Shown: positions 9,136 to 17,612, counted from the stretch's first letter. The stretch is 64,000 bases of DNA from Streptomyces lydicus (GCF_004125265.1 NZ_RDTE01000003.1:3410001-3474000), one strand, 5' to 3'. Notes: generated by a model from the sequence alone, not told the origin. Program-made: numbers and translations.

Positions 9136-9947
9136 CCGCCACCGACCGCCCGGGGAGCACCACGGACCGCCCGGCGACCACCATGGACCATCCGGTGACC
9201 ACCACGGACCGCCCCGTGACCGCCGCTGCGCTGCGCGCGCTGCACCACGGGCCCCGGCTGCCGCTGGTCCTCCCCGGCCCCTGGGACGCGGCCGCCGCCC
9301 GGGCCTTCTCGGACGCCGGTTTCCCGGCGCTCGCCACCCCGAGCGCGGGCATCGCGGCCTCCCTCGGATACGAGGACGGCCGGACGCCGCCCGACGAGAT
9401 GTTCGCGGCCGTCGCCCGGATCGTACGGTCCGTGGACATCCCGGTCTCGGCCGATGTGGAAGCCGGATACGGGCTGTCCGCAAAGGAGTTGGTGGGGCGC
9501 CTCATGGACGCCGGGGCGGTGGGCTGCAACCTGGAGGACACCGACCCTGCCACCGGCGCCCTGCGGGACCCGCAGGAACAGGCGGACTGGCTGGCGCAGG
9601 TACGGGCCGAGGCCGGCGAGGCGCTGGTGCTCAACGCCCGGATCGACACCTATCTGCACGGCGTCCAGGACACTGGGGAGGCGGTCCGGCGCGGCCGGCT
9701 GTACGCGGCCGCGGGCGCCGACTGCGTCTATCCGATCCTCGCCCCGCCCCCGGAGCTGGCCGCCCTGGCCGCCGGTATCGGCCTCCCCGTCAACGCCATC
9801 GTGACCCCGGACGGCCCCACTGCGCGCGAACTCGGCGCCCTCGGCGCGGCCCGGATCACCTTCGGCGGCGGCCTCCAGCGCCGGACGATGGCAACGGTGG
9901 CGGAGATGGCGGAGCGACTGCGGGAGGAGCTGGCGGCGGAGGGGTGA
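9132..9947 (+). CDS. Isocitrate lyase / PEP mutase superfamily enzyme
   Basis: The 271-residue protein has the superfamily metal and active-site strands SADVEAGYG (about residues 105-113), NLEDTD and NARIDTY of a TIM barrel. This family cleaves or forms C-C or P-C bonds next to a carboxylate, as in methylisocitrate lyase, oxaloacetate hydrolase and PEP mutase; the substrate cannot be read from sequence. The first 30 residues are a repetitive Thr/Asp/Arg/Pro tail (TTDRP repeated) and may not belong to the fold. A second in-frame ATG at 9183 is an alternative start. The ATGA overlap with the CMD gene supports 9132 and an operon. Confidence 0.85.
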   Translation: MTATDRPGSTTDRPATTMDHPVTTTDRPVTAAALRALHHGPRLPLVLPGPWDAAAARAFSDAGFPALATPSAGIAASLGYEDGRTPPDEMFAAVARIVRSVDIPVSADVEAGYGLSAKELVGRLMDAGAVGCNLEDTDPATGALRDPQEQADWLAQVRAEAGEALVLNARIDTYLHGVQDTGEAVRRGRLYAAAGADCVYPILAPPPELAALAAGIGLPVNAIVTPDGPTARELGALGAARITFGGGLQRRTMATVAEMAERLREELAAEG

Positions 9948-10062
9948 CGGGCCGCTGCGGCTGACGGGGCCGACGGGGACGCGGGAGGTGACGGGCGGCG
10001 GGAGCAGCCGACGGGCTGCGGGGCTGACGACCCGCGGGGGCTCACCCGGCCGGCGCCCCGCC

Positions 10063-10107
10063 CACGAGCGCCGAGCCCACGAGCGCCGAGCCCGCGAGCG
10101 CCGAGCC
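10063..10107. repeat. 15-bp tandem repeat, 3 copies
   Basis: Three consecutive 15-bp units (CACGAGCGCCGAGCC, the last with one change) lie between the converging PEP-mutase-like and CMD copy 2 genes, immediately before the latter's stop codon. Confidence 0.8.
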
Positions 10108-10117
10108 CGCCGCCCCG

Positions 10118-10663
10118 CTACCGCTCGTCCGTCCCCGGCACCTTTCCCGTGCTGATGGCGATCCGGTTCCACGTATTGATCGTGAAGATCAGCGCCAGCA
10201 GCCGGGCCAGCTCCGCCTCCTCGAAGTGGCGGGCGGCACGCTCGTAGACCTCGTCCGGCACGCCTCCCTGGGCGACCAGCGTCACGGCCTCGGTGAGCGC
10301 CAGCGCCGCCCGCTCCTTCGCGGTGAAGAAGTGCGCCGCCTCCTCCCAGACGGCCACCATGTGCAGCCGCTCCGCGCTCTCGCCCGCCTTGTGGGCGTCG
10401 GAGGTGTGCATATGGAGGCAGTACGCACACTTGTTGAGCTGCGAGGAGCGGATCTGGACCAGTTCGACCAAGGCGGGGTCCAGGCCCTCACGCGCCGCGG
10501 CATCGAAACCGATCAGTGCCTTGAAGGCCTTCGGAGCGGCCTGCGCAAAATTCACCCTGGGCTTGCGGGCCGCCGGGCCGCTGCCCGCTACCGCCGCGTC
10601 CTCGCCACGAACCACCACGTCACTGCCATGCGTCTGCTGCGTCTGATACGTCTGCTGCGTCAT
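10118..10663 (-). CDS. Carboxymuconolactone decarboxylase-like (AhpD-fold) protein, copy 2
   Basis: The 181-residue paralogue of the 8608-9135 product has the motif NKCAYCLHMH with C79, C82 and H86 and a similar Gln/Thr-rich N-terminal tail. It is transcribed divergently from MocR copy 2, whose start lies 46 bp away, mirroring the first module in the opposite orientation. It is probably a thiol peroxidase-like detoxifying protein controlled by the adjacent MocR protein. Its tail sequence differs from copy 1 while the core is well conserved. Confidence 0.87.
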   Translation of the reverse strand: MTQQTYQTQQTHGSDVVVRGEDAAVAGSGPAARKPRVNFAQAAPKAFKALIGFDAAAREGLDPALVELVQIRSSQLNKCAYCLHMHTSDAHKAGESAERLHMVAVWEEAAHFFTAKERAALALTEAVTLVAQGGVPDEVYERAARHFEEAELARLLALIFTINTWNRIAISTGKVPGTDER

Positions 10664-10709
10664 GCCTTGAATCTAGAAGAGCAGGCGACCGGCTGTAGGG
10701 TGCATTTCC
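10664..10709. promoter_or_regulatory. Divergent promoter region of CMD copy 2 and MocR copy 2
   Basis: This 46-bp spacer carries both start regions and by position the MocR operator. Its size and orientation relative to the two gene types reproduce the 8561-8607 region. Confidence 0.5.
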
Positions 10710-12173
10710 ATGCCGGAATCATGGGTCAATCTCGCCGAGAGCCTGGGCGTCGATCTGCATCTGGAGCTGACCGGCCCCGGCAGCCGCCGCGCCGTCCTCA
10801 TCCGGGCGATGCGGGACGCCGTACGGTCCGGCCGCCTGGCCCCCGGCACCCGCCTGCCGCCCTATCGCTCGCTCGCGGCCGACCTCGGCATCGCCCGTAA
10901 CACCGTCGCCGACGCCTACGCCGAACTGGTCGCCGAGGGCTGGCTCAGCGCCCGCCAGGGCTCCGGCACCCGCGTCGCCCGGTGGCACCACCTCCCGGAC
11001 GTAGTCCCGGGGAGCGCGGAGCCGCTGACGACCGGCCGCGCCCCGGCCCACCCCTCCCCGACCCACCTTTCCCCTACGAGCCGCCCCGCCCACAACCTCC
11101 TCCAGGGACAGCCGGACGCCGCGTCCTTCCCGCGCACCGCCTGGCTGGCCGCCGCCCGCCGCGCGCTGACCGCCGCCCCGCACGACGCCTTCGGCCCCGG
11201 CGACCCCCGCGGCCGCCCCGAACTGCGCCGCGCGCTCGCCGATTACCTGGCCCGCACCCGCGGCGTGCGCACCGACCCCGAACGCATCGTGATCTGCTCC
11301 GGCTTCGCCCATGCCCTGCGCCTGCTGCTGCCCGCCGTCGTCCCCGGCCCGCTCGCCGTCGAGTCCTACGGTCTCCCCTTCCACCGCCACCTCCTGACCA
11401 CTGCAGGCATCCCCACCCACCCCCTCGGCCTGGACGAACACGGCGCCGACACCGCACAGTTGGCCCGTCTCGACGGCATGGGCGCGGCCCTCCTGACCCC
11501 CGCCCACCAGTTCCCCACCGGCGTACCGCTCCACCCCGACCGCCGGGCGGCCGCCATCAACTGGGCGCGCGCCACCGGCGGGTTCATCCTGGAGGACGAC
11601 TACGACGGCGAATTCCGCTACGACCGCAAACCGGTCGGCGCCCTCCAGGGCCTCGACCCGGAGCGCGTCCTCCACATCGGCTCGGTCAGCAAGAGCCTGT
11701 CCCCCGCGGTGCGCCTGGGCTGGATGGTGCTCCCCGACCGTCTCGTCGACGCCGTACTGGAGGCCAAGGGCGAGCGCGAGGCCTGGGCGGGCGTCACCGA
11801 CCAGCTCACCCTCGCGGAATTCCTCACCCACGGCGCCTACGACCGGCACATCCGCAGGATGCGCCAGCGCTACCGCAGACGCCGCGACCAGCTGATCGAC
11901 ACGGTGGCCACCCATGCCCCGCACCTCACCGTCACCGGCATCGCCGCGGGCCTGCACGCCGTCCTCCAACTCCCCGACGACGCCGCCGAGTCGGACGAAC
12001 ACACGGCCCTGCGCGCCGCCCGCCGACAGGGCCTGGCCCTCGACGGCCTCTCCGACTACCGCCACCCCGCCGCCACCATGCCGCCCCGGCACGGCCTGGT
12101 CATCGGCTACGCCACCCCCACCGACAACGCCTTCCCCGCCGCCCTGGAGGCACTGCGCCGGGCCTTGCCGTAA
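10710..12173 (+). CDS. MocR-type PLP-dependent transcriptional regulator (copy 2)
   Basis: The 487-residue protein consists of a GntR winged helix (about residues 20-90) and an aminotransferase-like domain. The latter has EDDYDGEF (295-302) and the probable PLP lysine K328 in SVSKS. It is a close paralogue of the 7136-8560 product, and the winged-helix recognition segments are almost identical, so the two may share operators. DNA 11479-11659 is identical to the reverse complement of 7647-7827 over 181 bp, and a second near-identical tract covers the DNA-binding helices. The linker between the domains (about 92-130) is Pro-rich and divergent. Confidence 0.9.
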   Translation: MPESWVNLAESLGVDLHLELTGPGSRRAVLIRAMRDAVRSGRLAPGTRLPPYRSLAADLGIARNTVADAYAELVAEGWLSARQGSGTRVARWHHLPDVVPGSAEPLTTGRAPAHPSPTHLSPTSRPAHNLLQGQPDAASFPRTAWLAAARRALTAAPHDAFGPGDPRGRPELRRALADYLARTRGVRTDPERIVICSGFAHALRLLLPAVVPGPLAVESYGLPFHRHLLTTAGIPTHPLGLDEHGADTAQLARLDGMGAALLTPAHQFPTGVPLHPDRRAAAINWARATGGFILEDDYDGEFRYDRKPVGALQGLDPERVLHIGSVSKSLSPAVRLGWMVLPDRLVDAVLEAKGEREAWAGVTDQLTLAEFLTHGAYDRHIRRMRQRYRRRRDQLIDTVATHAPHLTVTGIAAGLHAVLQLPDDAAESDEHTALRAARRQGLALDGLSDYRHPAATMPPRHGLVIGYATPTDNAFPAALEALRRALP

Positions 12174-12191
12174 GGGGGGCCGCAAGCTCCC

Positions 12192-12524
12192 TCAGCCGAC
12201 GCCGGAGAGGGCCGCCGAGACGAGCAGGGCAAGCCGGCGCAAGCGTTGGCAGTACCGGACTCCTGCGGAGCCGGGGATCTGAGGGAGGACCCGGTCCAGG
12301 TCTTCGATGCGGCTTCGCAGGACGCGCGTGCGCTCCGGGTCGAGGGTGCCGCCGTTGTTCAGCCACGTGAGAACGCAGCCGGCGATCTCCGCGTCGAGCA
12401 ACACCAGGTCCGTACCCCCGAACTCGACGCCTCGCAGACCGGCGGGGAAGGGGGTTCGAAGGTGTTCGTCCCAAAGGGGCACCGCATTCTGCACCTGCTC
12501 GGATAATCTGCTCACTTGCGCCAT
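12192..12524 (-). CDS. Hypothetical protein, 110 aa
   Basis: I do not recognise this family. The protein is small and mostly helical by composition (SRLSEQVQNAVPLWDEHLRTPFPAGLRG at the start, a charged middle and a C-terminal LRRLALLVSAAL helix). The start was placed at the ATG at 12524 because upstream in-frame sequence is basic, low in information and lacks a ribosome site. The family resembles uncharacterised actinobacterial cytoplasmic proteins. It lies tail-to-tail with MocR copy 2 (18-bp gap) and divergent from the Imm5-like gene. Confidence 0.6.
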   Translation of the reverse strand: MAQVSRLSEQVQNAVPLWDEHLRTPFPAGLRGVEFGGTDLVLLDAEIAGCVLTWLNNGGTLDPERTRVLRSRIEDLDRVLPQIPGSAGVRYCQRLRRLALLVSAALSGVG

Positions 12525-12744
12525 CTTGCTACAGCCCCACGGCGCACCTGGCGTGCGTTCACGTCGCCGGGCGTCGGAAGCGGATCTGAGTGCACGCGAT
12601 GTGGGTGACGCCAGGAAGTGGCCGGCTCCTCTTGTGAAGGCCAGAAGTGACCGGCTGCGCTTGTTGGGGCGTGGCGCTCCTGGCCGCGGGGGCCCGTCCT
12701 CGGGATCGGGCGTGGGGCGGATACCGACAGAAGGAGTGCCACGC

Positions 12745-13260
12745 ATGATCCTCCCGAAAGTCCGGGACCCTCGCTTCATCACGATCCGCCGCGGCGGGAC
12801 TCTCACCGATGCGGATCACCATCTCCTCGCCCTGTGGGCGGCATCCTGCGCGGAGCACGTCCTCGGCCTCTTCGAGTCGGTTCAGCCTCAGGACCCACGG
12901 CCGCGCCAAGCGATCGAGCATGCCCGCGCCTGGGTGCGTGGCGAGGTCAAGATGATGCAGACCCGCGCGGCGGGAGGTCATGCCATGGGCGCGGCCCGGG
13001 ACCTGCGCGGCGCAGCACGGCATGCCGCGTACGCCGCCGGTCAGGCCGCGGTCGTCGCACATGTCGCCGCGCACGAGCTCGGTGCGGCCGCCTATGCGAT
13101 CAAGGCCGTACGCGCTGCCGCGCCGAAAGGCGGGGGCGAAGCCGCGGGGCGCGTCGAGTGCCAGTGGCAGCGCGACCAGCTCCCGGAGGAGATCCGCGCA
13201 CTCGTGCTGGACGACCAGCGGTTGCGGAACGACATCTGCTGGTCGGTGTTCGACTGCTGA
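12745..13260 (+). CDS. Imm5-like putative immunity protein
   Basis: The 171-residue, Ala-rich, all-helical protein begins DPRFITIRRGGTLTDADHHLLALWAASCAEHVL and ends in QLPEEIRALVLDDQRLRNDICW. This is the pattern of the actinobacterial Imm5-like putative immunity family. The ATG at 12745 has AAGGAG at 12731-12736. Proteins of this group are predicted to neutralise polymorphic toxins, but no toxin gene is adjacent. Here it sits alone between a divergent hypothetical gene and a convergent protease, so it may be an orphan immunity gene or have another role. Confidence 0.75.
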   Translation: MILPKVRDPRFITIRRGGTLTDADHHLLALWAASCAEHVLGLFESVQPQDPRPRQAIEHARAWVRGEVKMMQTRAAGGHAMGAARDLRGAARHAAYAAGQAAVVAHVAAHELGAAAYAIKAVRAAAPKGGGEAAGRVECQWQRDQLPEEIRALVLDDQRLRNDICWSVFDC

Positions 13261-13305
13261 GCGCGCGGCGGTTCCGGGGGGAGGGCCGTCGTTCGCTCTG
13301 AACCG

Positions 13306-13341
13306 CTCGGCCCCCGGCTCGAAGGCGAGCCGGGGGCCGAG
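13306..13341. terminator. Bidirectional hairpin terminator
   Basis: A perfect 16-bp inverted repeat (13306-13321 / 13326-13341) with a 4-nt loop lies between the convergent Imm5-like gene (stop 13260) and protease gene (stop 13387). It is GC-rich and has no U tract. Confidence 0.85.
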
Positions 13342-13386
13342 GGTCGGGGGCCGAGGGTCCGGGGCCCGGGGCGACGTCCTCCCGGA

Positions 13387-14547
13387 CTACCGGTTGGCGA
13401 ACTTCCGGCTGATGTCGTTGAAGACGCGCTCCGCCTCCGGGCCGAGGTGCGGGCCGGCCAGCCAGGTGTGGTTGCTGGAGCTGATCGAGGTGTTGGACAC
13501 CAGCGTCAGCTTGCCGCCGTGGTTGACGAACCAGCCGCCGCCGGAGGTGCCGCCGGTCATGTTGCAGCCGATGCGGTTCATGGCGGGCGTGCCCTCCTGC
13601 ATGACGAGGCGGCCGGGGCGGCCGGGGCAGTTCATCATGCGCGCACCGTCGAACGGCGGGGCTGCCGGATAGCCGAAGGCGTCCAGCGAGGCGATGCGGT
13701 CGGCGGAAGGGGTGTCGAAGGCGACCCGGGCGGCGGTTCCCACGGTCTCCTGGAGCGACTTGCCGCCGCCGTTCTCCGGCTTCACATGCAGCACCGCGAA
13801 GTCATAGGCGGAGCCGCCGTTGCCGGTGTGCTGGCTGCCCATGTTGATCCACTCACCGGACGTGGTGATCCAGTCGGCCCAGAACCGGCCGTACGGGGTG
13901 ACCTGCTGGGGCGGGGCGCCGCTGACCTGGTTCATCGCCGCGCCGTTGTCGTTGTAGGACGGCACGAAGACGATGTTGCGCATCCAGCCGCCCTGCTTGC
14001 CGGAGTGCACGCAGTGGCCCGCGGTCCACACCAGGTTGGACTTGCCGGGGTGCGCGGGGTCCTCGACGATCGTGCCGGAGCAGACCATCGGGCCTTTCGG
14101 GCTGTCGAAGAAGATCTTTCCGACCGGTGCCATGTGCTGGTGGTACGGGCGGGCGACCTGCTCGGCGGTGACCGGCCGCGGCTCGGGGTCCGTGGCGTCG
14201 AACTCGCTGCCCGTACCGGTGGCCTTCACCCCGATCTCGGGCGAGTTCTTCGCCTTGGCCAGCCGGTCCGTCTTCCAGTGGTCCTTGATGACCGGGTTGG
14301 CGAAATCCGAGGCCTTACGGGCCCACTTGTCCCAGTTCTGCCAGCCGCCGTCCTTCCACTTCTTCAGATCGTCCAGGCTGGTCGGCATGTCCTTGGGGAT
14401 CTGGAGCCCGCCGCCCCCCTGTCCCTTCTGGTCGGCGGCGCCCGAAGCGGCGGCCTTGTCATCACCGGGGCCGCAGGCGGTGACGGTGCCCGTGAGCAGC
14501 GCGACCAGTGCCGCGGCCGCGGCGGTGGAGCGGCGGATGGATGGCAT
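13387..14547 (-). CDS. Secreted lipoprotein trypsin-like serine protease
   Basis: The 386-residue protein starts with a lipoprotein signal peptide ending in the lipobox TVTAC, so Cys25 would be lipidated and the protein held on the outer face of the membrane. A Gly/Lys-rich linker precedes a chymotrypsin-fold domain with the triad H178 (WTAGHC), D249 (YDFAVL) and S335 (GGTSGGGW). C156/C179 and C307/C328 are likely disulfides. It resembles glutamyl-endopeptidase-like (S1B) enzymes. The ATG at 14547 follows a GGGGGA ribosome site. It is divergent from a GNAT gene. Confidence 0.88.
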   Translation of the reverse strand: MPSIRRSTAAAAALVALLTGTVTACGPGDDKAAASGAADQKGQGGGGLQIPKDMPTSLDDLKKWKDGGWQNWDKWARKASDFANPVIKDHWKTDRLAKAKNSPEIGVKATGTGSEFDATDPEPRPVTAEQVARPYHQHMAPVGKIFFDSPKGPMVCSGTIVEDPAHPGKSNLVWTAGHCVHSGKQGGWMRNIVFVPSYNDNGAAMNQVSGAPPQQVTPYGRFWADWITTSGEWINMGSQHTGNGGSAYDFAVLHVKPENGGGKSLQETVGTAARVAFDTPSADRIASLDAFGYPAAPPFDGARMMNCPGRPGRLVMQEGTPAMNRIGCNMTGGTSGGGWFVNHGGKLTLVSNTSISSSNHTWLAGPHLGPEAERVFNDISRKFANR

Positions 14548-14701
14548 GGAACAAGTCCCCCTGATAAGCGGCGGCGCCGGCGAGCAGCGCGCCGTAATTG
14601 TCATGTCCCTCATCGGGCTGCGCTCTACTATGCCGTGGCACCAGGACGGCCGGGCAGCCAGGTCCGGCGCCCCCGACGGACGACAGGACAGGACGTACGC
14701 G

Positions 14702-15502
14702 ATGCCACTCTCGTCGGCCCCGGGCGTCCGGACGGACCGGCTCGCGCTCCGCCGGTTCACCCCGGACGACGCGGAGTTGCTGGTCGCACTGCACGGCGAC
14801 CCCGAGGTCATGCACTTCATCGACACCGGACGGCCGGTACCGCGGCAGGAGGTCCTGGAAGGCACCCTGCCCGACTTCCTCCAGGAGCCCGGTCACGCCC
14901 CCGGAGCCCCGCTTGCCGGATCGCTTGCCGGACCGTTTGCCGGCCCGCCTGCCGGACTCGGGGTCTGGGCTGCGGAGGTGTCGGCCACCGGGGAGTTCAT
15001 CGGCTGGTTCACCCTCCGGCCGACCGCCTCGGGACCGGCCGACGAGGCCGAGCTCGGCTACCGGCTGTGCCGGGCCGCCTGGGGCGCGGGGTATGCGACG
15101 GAGGGCGCACGGGCACTGATCGGCCTGGCCTTCGCCGGGCCGGGTGCGTCGAGCAGGCCGGCTGCGTCGGGTGAGCCGGGTGCCTCGGATGCGCCGGGCG
15201 GGCCGGGTGCGTCGGGCGGGCCGGGTGCGTCCACCCCGGGCGTACGGCGCATCATGGCGACGACCATGACCGTCAACCACAGATCACGGCGCGTCATGGA
15301 GAAGTCCGGACTCCGCTACGTCCGGACATTCTTCGAGGAGTGGCCGGACTACATCGAGGGCGCGGAGCACGGCGACGTGGAGTACGCGGTGACCCGCGAG
15401 GAGTGGACGGCGGCCCGTTGGTTCCGTCAGCCACGATGGTGCGTATCGAGCAGGGCCGAGCGGGGGAATCAGGCATGGAACGGAGCACGGAGCCAGGGAT
15501 GA
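14702..15502 (+). CDS. RimJ/RimL-type GNAT acetyltransferase with collagen-like insertion
   Basis: The 266-residue protein begins RTDRLALRRFTPDDAELL and has the acetyl-CoA loop RAAWGAGYATEGARALIGLAF (about residues 124-144). It continues in MATTMTVNHRSRRVMEKSGLRYVRTF, typical of GNATs that modify ribosomal proteins or antibiotics. Two low-complexity insertions interrupt the fold: a Gly/Ala/Pro segment at 63-86 and a Gly-x-x-like GPGAS/GGPGAS segment at about 146-180, encoded by degenerate DNA repeats. Whether activity survives is unknown. Its last 28 nt overlap the following MFS gene. Upstream pairing to the ribosome is weak, and the start at 14702 was chosen by homology to the family N-terminus. 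Confidence 0.82.
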   Translation: MPLSSAPGVRTDRLALRRFTPDDAELLVALHGDPEVMHFIDTGRPVPRQEVLEGTLPDFLQEPGHAPGAPLAGSLAGPFAGPPAGLGVWAAEVSATGEFIGWFTLRPTASGPADEAELGYRLCRAAWGAGYATEGARALIGLAFAGPGASSRPAASGEPGASDAPGGPGASGGPGASTPGVRRIMATTMTVNHRSRRVMEKSGLRYVRTFFEEWPDYIEGAEHGDVEYAVTREEWTAARWFRQPRWCVSSRAERGNQAWNGARSQG

Positions 15503-16746
15503 GACACCGGCAGTCGCTGGGCCGGGAGTTCGGATGGTTGTGGGCGGCGTTCGCCGCCAGCGCCGCCGGAACCTGGCTCTCGCTCGACGCGTTCCCGCTG
15601 ATCGCCGTCCTGGTGCTGCACAGCGGTACGGCACAGGTGTCCGTGCTGTCCGCGGCGGGACTGGCGGCGGGTGCGTTGATCGCTATGCCGCTGGGGCCGT
15701 GGGTGGAGTTCCGTCGTAAGCGGCCGGTCATGGTGGGCATGGACCTGCTCCGGTTCATGGCCTTGCTGACCGTGCCCGCCGCGTACGCGCTCGGCGGGCT
15801 GACCTTCGCCCAGCTCGTCGTCGTATCGGTGATCGTCGCGGCCGCCAACATCGTGTTCACCGCCGCGAGCGGCGCGTATCTGAAGGCCCTGGTGCGGCCC
15901 GACGACCTGTTGGTGGCCAACGGCAGGTTCGAAACCACGACATGGACGGCGACCGCGCTCGGGCCGCCCCTGGGAGGCGTCGCCATCGGGGCGTTCGGGC
16001 CGCTGACGACGGTGATCGCGAACGCGGTCAGTTTCCTGCTCTCCGCACTCGGGATCCGGGCGATCGGCGGCCGGGAGGCGCCGCCGCCGGACCGCCCCGC
16101 GCAGCGCTTCACCCCGGCCGACGTCGTCGAGGGCTGGCGCTACATCCTGGGCCACCCCCACCTGCGGCCGCTGTTCTTCAACACCGGCCTGGTGAACGCG
16201 CTGATCATGGCGACCATGCCGCTGCTGACCGTGCTCCTCCTGCACGATCTGCGCTTTGCGCCGTGGCAGTACGGCCTGGCCTTCGGTGTGTCGTGCATCG
16301 GCGGTCTCGTCGGCTCGCGGCTCGTCCGGCCCTTGGTCACGAGGTTCGGACAGCACCGGGTGCTGGTCACCGCCGGCACCCTGCGGGCGTGCTGGTCCCT
16401 GGGGCTGGGATTCATCGGCCCCGGCCCCTGGGGACTCGCGGTCCTCATCGTCGTAGAGTTCGGCCTGATCCTGTGCATGGGGGTCTTCACCCCGGTGTTC
16501 GCCACCTACCGGCTCGCCCACACCGCCACCGACCGCGTGACCCGGACCCTGTCGGCGTGGTCCATCACGAGCAGCACCACCACCGCGGCCATGACGGCAT
16601 GCTGGGGGCTGCTCGCCGGCCTCACCGGCACCCGCACCGCCATCATCCTCGCCGGCGCGCTCCTCCTGGCCACTCCCCTCCTGCTGCCCCGCCGCGCACC
16701 CGCGCCGCAGGCCGCCCCCCGGGAGCCCGTCGGAGAGGGGGCGTGA
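15475..16746 (+). CDS. MFS transporter
   Basis: The 423-residue protein is highly hydrophobic with about 12 predicted membrane helices. After TM2 there is a basic loop (EFRRKRPVMVGMD) corresponding to the conserved MFS loop, and a mid-protein cytoplasmic linker (GREAPPPDRPAQRF). It is likely a drug or metabolite efflux permease of the MFS_3/enterobactin-exporter-like group. The ATG at 15475 has GGGGGA 7-8 nt upstream; a second ATG at 15499 is possible. It overlaps the end of the acetyltransferase gene by 28 nt, suggesting coexpression of a modifying enzyme and an exporter. Confidence 0.85.
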   Translation: MERSTEPGMRHRQSLGREFGWLWAAFAASAAGTWLSLDAFPLIAVLVLHSGTAQVSVLSAAGLAAGALIAMPLGPWVEFRRKRPVMVGMDLLRFMALLTVPAAYALGGLTFAQLVVVSVIVAAANIVFTAASGAYLKALVRPDDLLVANGRFETTTWTATALGPPLGGVAIGAFGPLTTVIANAVSFLLSALGIRAIGGREAPPPDRPAQRFTPADVVEGWRYILGHPHLRPLFFNTGLVNALIMATMPLLTVLLLHDLRFAPWQYGLAFGVSCIGGLVGSRLVRPLVTRFGQHRVLVTAGTLRACWSLGLGFIGPGPWGLAVLIVVEFGLILCMGVFTPVFATYRLAHTATDRVTRTLSAWSITSSTTTAAMTACWGLLAGLTGTRTAIILAGALLLATPLLLPRRAPAPQAAPREPVGEGA

Positions 16747-16773
16747 TCAGCGCGGCGGTTGGTCGGCGCGTGA

Positions 16774-17442
16774 TCAGTGCGGCCGGTGGTATGCGCGGGC
16801 TTCGGCGGCGGACTTCAGGTTGCGCAGCCATGCTTCCAGCCCCTCGCGCAGGATCTTGGTAGCGGCAGGAACGTCCGCTTCGACCTGGGCGCCGGTGTGG
16901 GTCTCCTCGGTGCTCACGCGGACACCCCCCTTGACCTGGGTGAAGTTCCATACGTGGACACCGTCGATGCGCAACCCCTCGCCGATCGCGGGGCCGGTCC
17001 AGCGCAGGCACGCATGGCGCTCGATCTGCCGGACGGTCGAGGTGATCTCCAAGCTGGTAGCGGGAGTTGAGGGGTTGGGAGGCACCGGGGTCGTCCACCG
17101 GAATGCCGAACCCTTACGGAAGGGACCGTGGTCGAGGCGTTCCACGGTCGTGACCGGAGCCTGCCAGGACGGCCAGCGCTCCACGTCGGTCTGCAGCTTC
17201 CAGACGGTGCGCAGCGGGGCGTGAATCACGGTCTCGGTCCGGTGGCGGACGCGAGCGTGGGGGTCGACACCCTTCCCCTGGCAGGTGAGGGACGTGCCGG
17301 GGTGGGGCGGGTGAGAGGTGTGGGAGGTGTGGGAGCCGGCCGCGCCCGCGGGTACGGCAGCGGTTCCCAGGAGGCCGAGGGTCAGGGTGAGCGGGACGGC
17401 GTACAGGGCAGCGCGAAAGCCGGTGCTGCGGAAGCCGGACAT
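16774..17442 (-). CDS. Exported SRPBCC (polyketide cyclase-like) protein
   Basis: The 222-residue protein has a signal peptide (basic start, TLTLGLLGTAAVPAGAAG, cleavage near residue 35). An SRPBCC helix-grip domain follows, seen in ETVIHAPLRTVWKLQTDVERWPSW, GSAFRWTT and the C-terminal helix EADVPAATKILREGLEAWLRNLKSAAEARA. This family binds hydrophobic ligands in a deep cavity. Export is unusual, since most members are cytoplasmic. GAGGGGAA precedes the ATG at 17442. It is divergent from a TetR gene with a shared palindrome between them, so TetR control is likely. Confidence 0.82.
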   Translation of the reverse strand: MSGFRSTGFRAALYAVPLTLTLGLLGTAAVPAGAAGSHTSHTSHPPHPGTSLTCQGKGVDPHARVRHRTETVIHAPLRTVWKLQTDVERWPSWQAPVTTVERLDHGPFRKGSAFRWTTPVPPNPSTPATSLEITSTVRQIERHACLRWTGPAIGEGLRIDGVHVWNFTQVKGGVRVSTEETHTGAQVEADVPAATKILREGLEAWLRNLKSAAEARAYHRPH

Positions 17443-17453
17443 GGAGTTCCCCT

Positions 17454-17503
17454 CTGTCGGTCGGGTCTGTCGGTCGGGTCTGTCGGTCGGGTCTGTCGGT
17501 CGG
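17454..17503. repeat. 13-bp tandem repeat, 3.8 copies
   Basis: Direct copies of CTGTCGGTCGGGT lie directly upstream of the SRPBCC ribosome site, inside its 5' leader. Slippage here could vary leader length. Confidence 0.85.
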
Positions 17504-17595
17504 CGCGCGAGCGCTGCCTGTCGGGCGGATCGCGCGGCCGCACCTCCCTCCACGCAGCCGTCCGCCCACCCACCCCAACTACAACCTCACGCCTT

Positions 17596-17612
17596 CGTTA
17601 ATACATATAACG
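17596..17612. promoter_or_regulatory. Probable TetR operator (17-bp palindrome)
   Basis: CGTTA and TAACG flank a 7-bp A/T-rich centre (ATACATA) in the only AT-rich part of the 17443-17701 divergent spacer. The size and symmetry suit a TetR-family dimer, and the site could control both the SRPBCC gene and tetR. The assignment is inferred from position and symmetry. Confidence 0.55.

Noticed and set aside
12447..12465. GGTTCGAA string resembling a tRNA T-arm
   Set aside because: It lies inside the 110-aa coding frame and no cloverleaf can be drawn around it.
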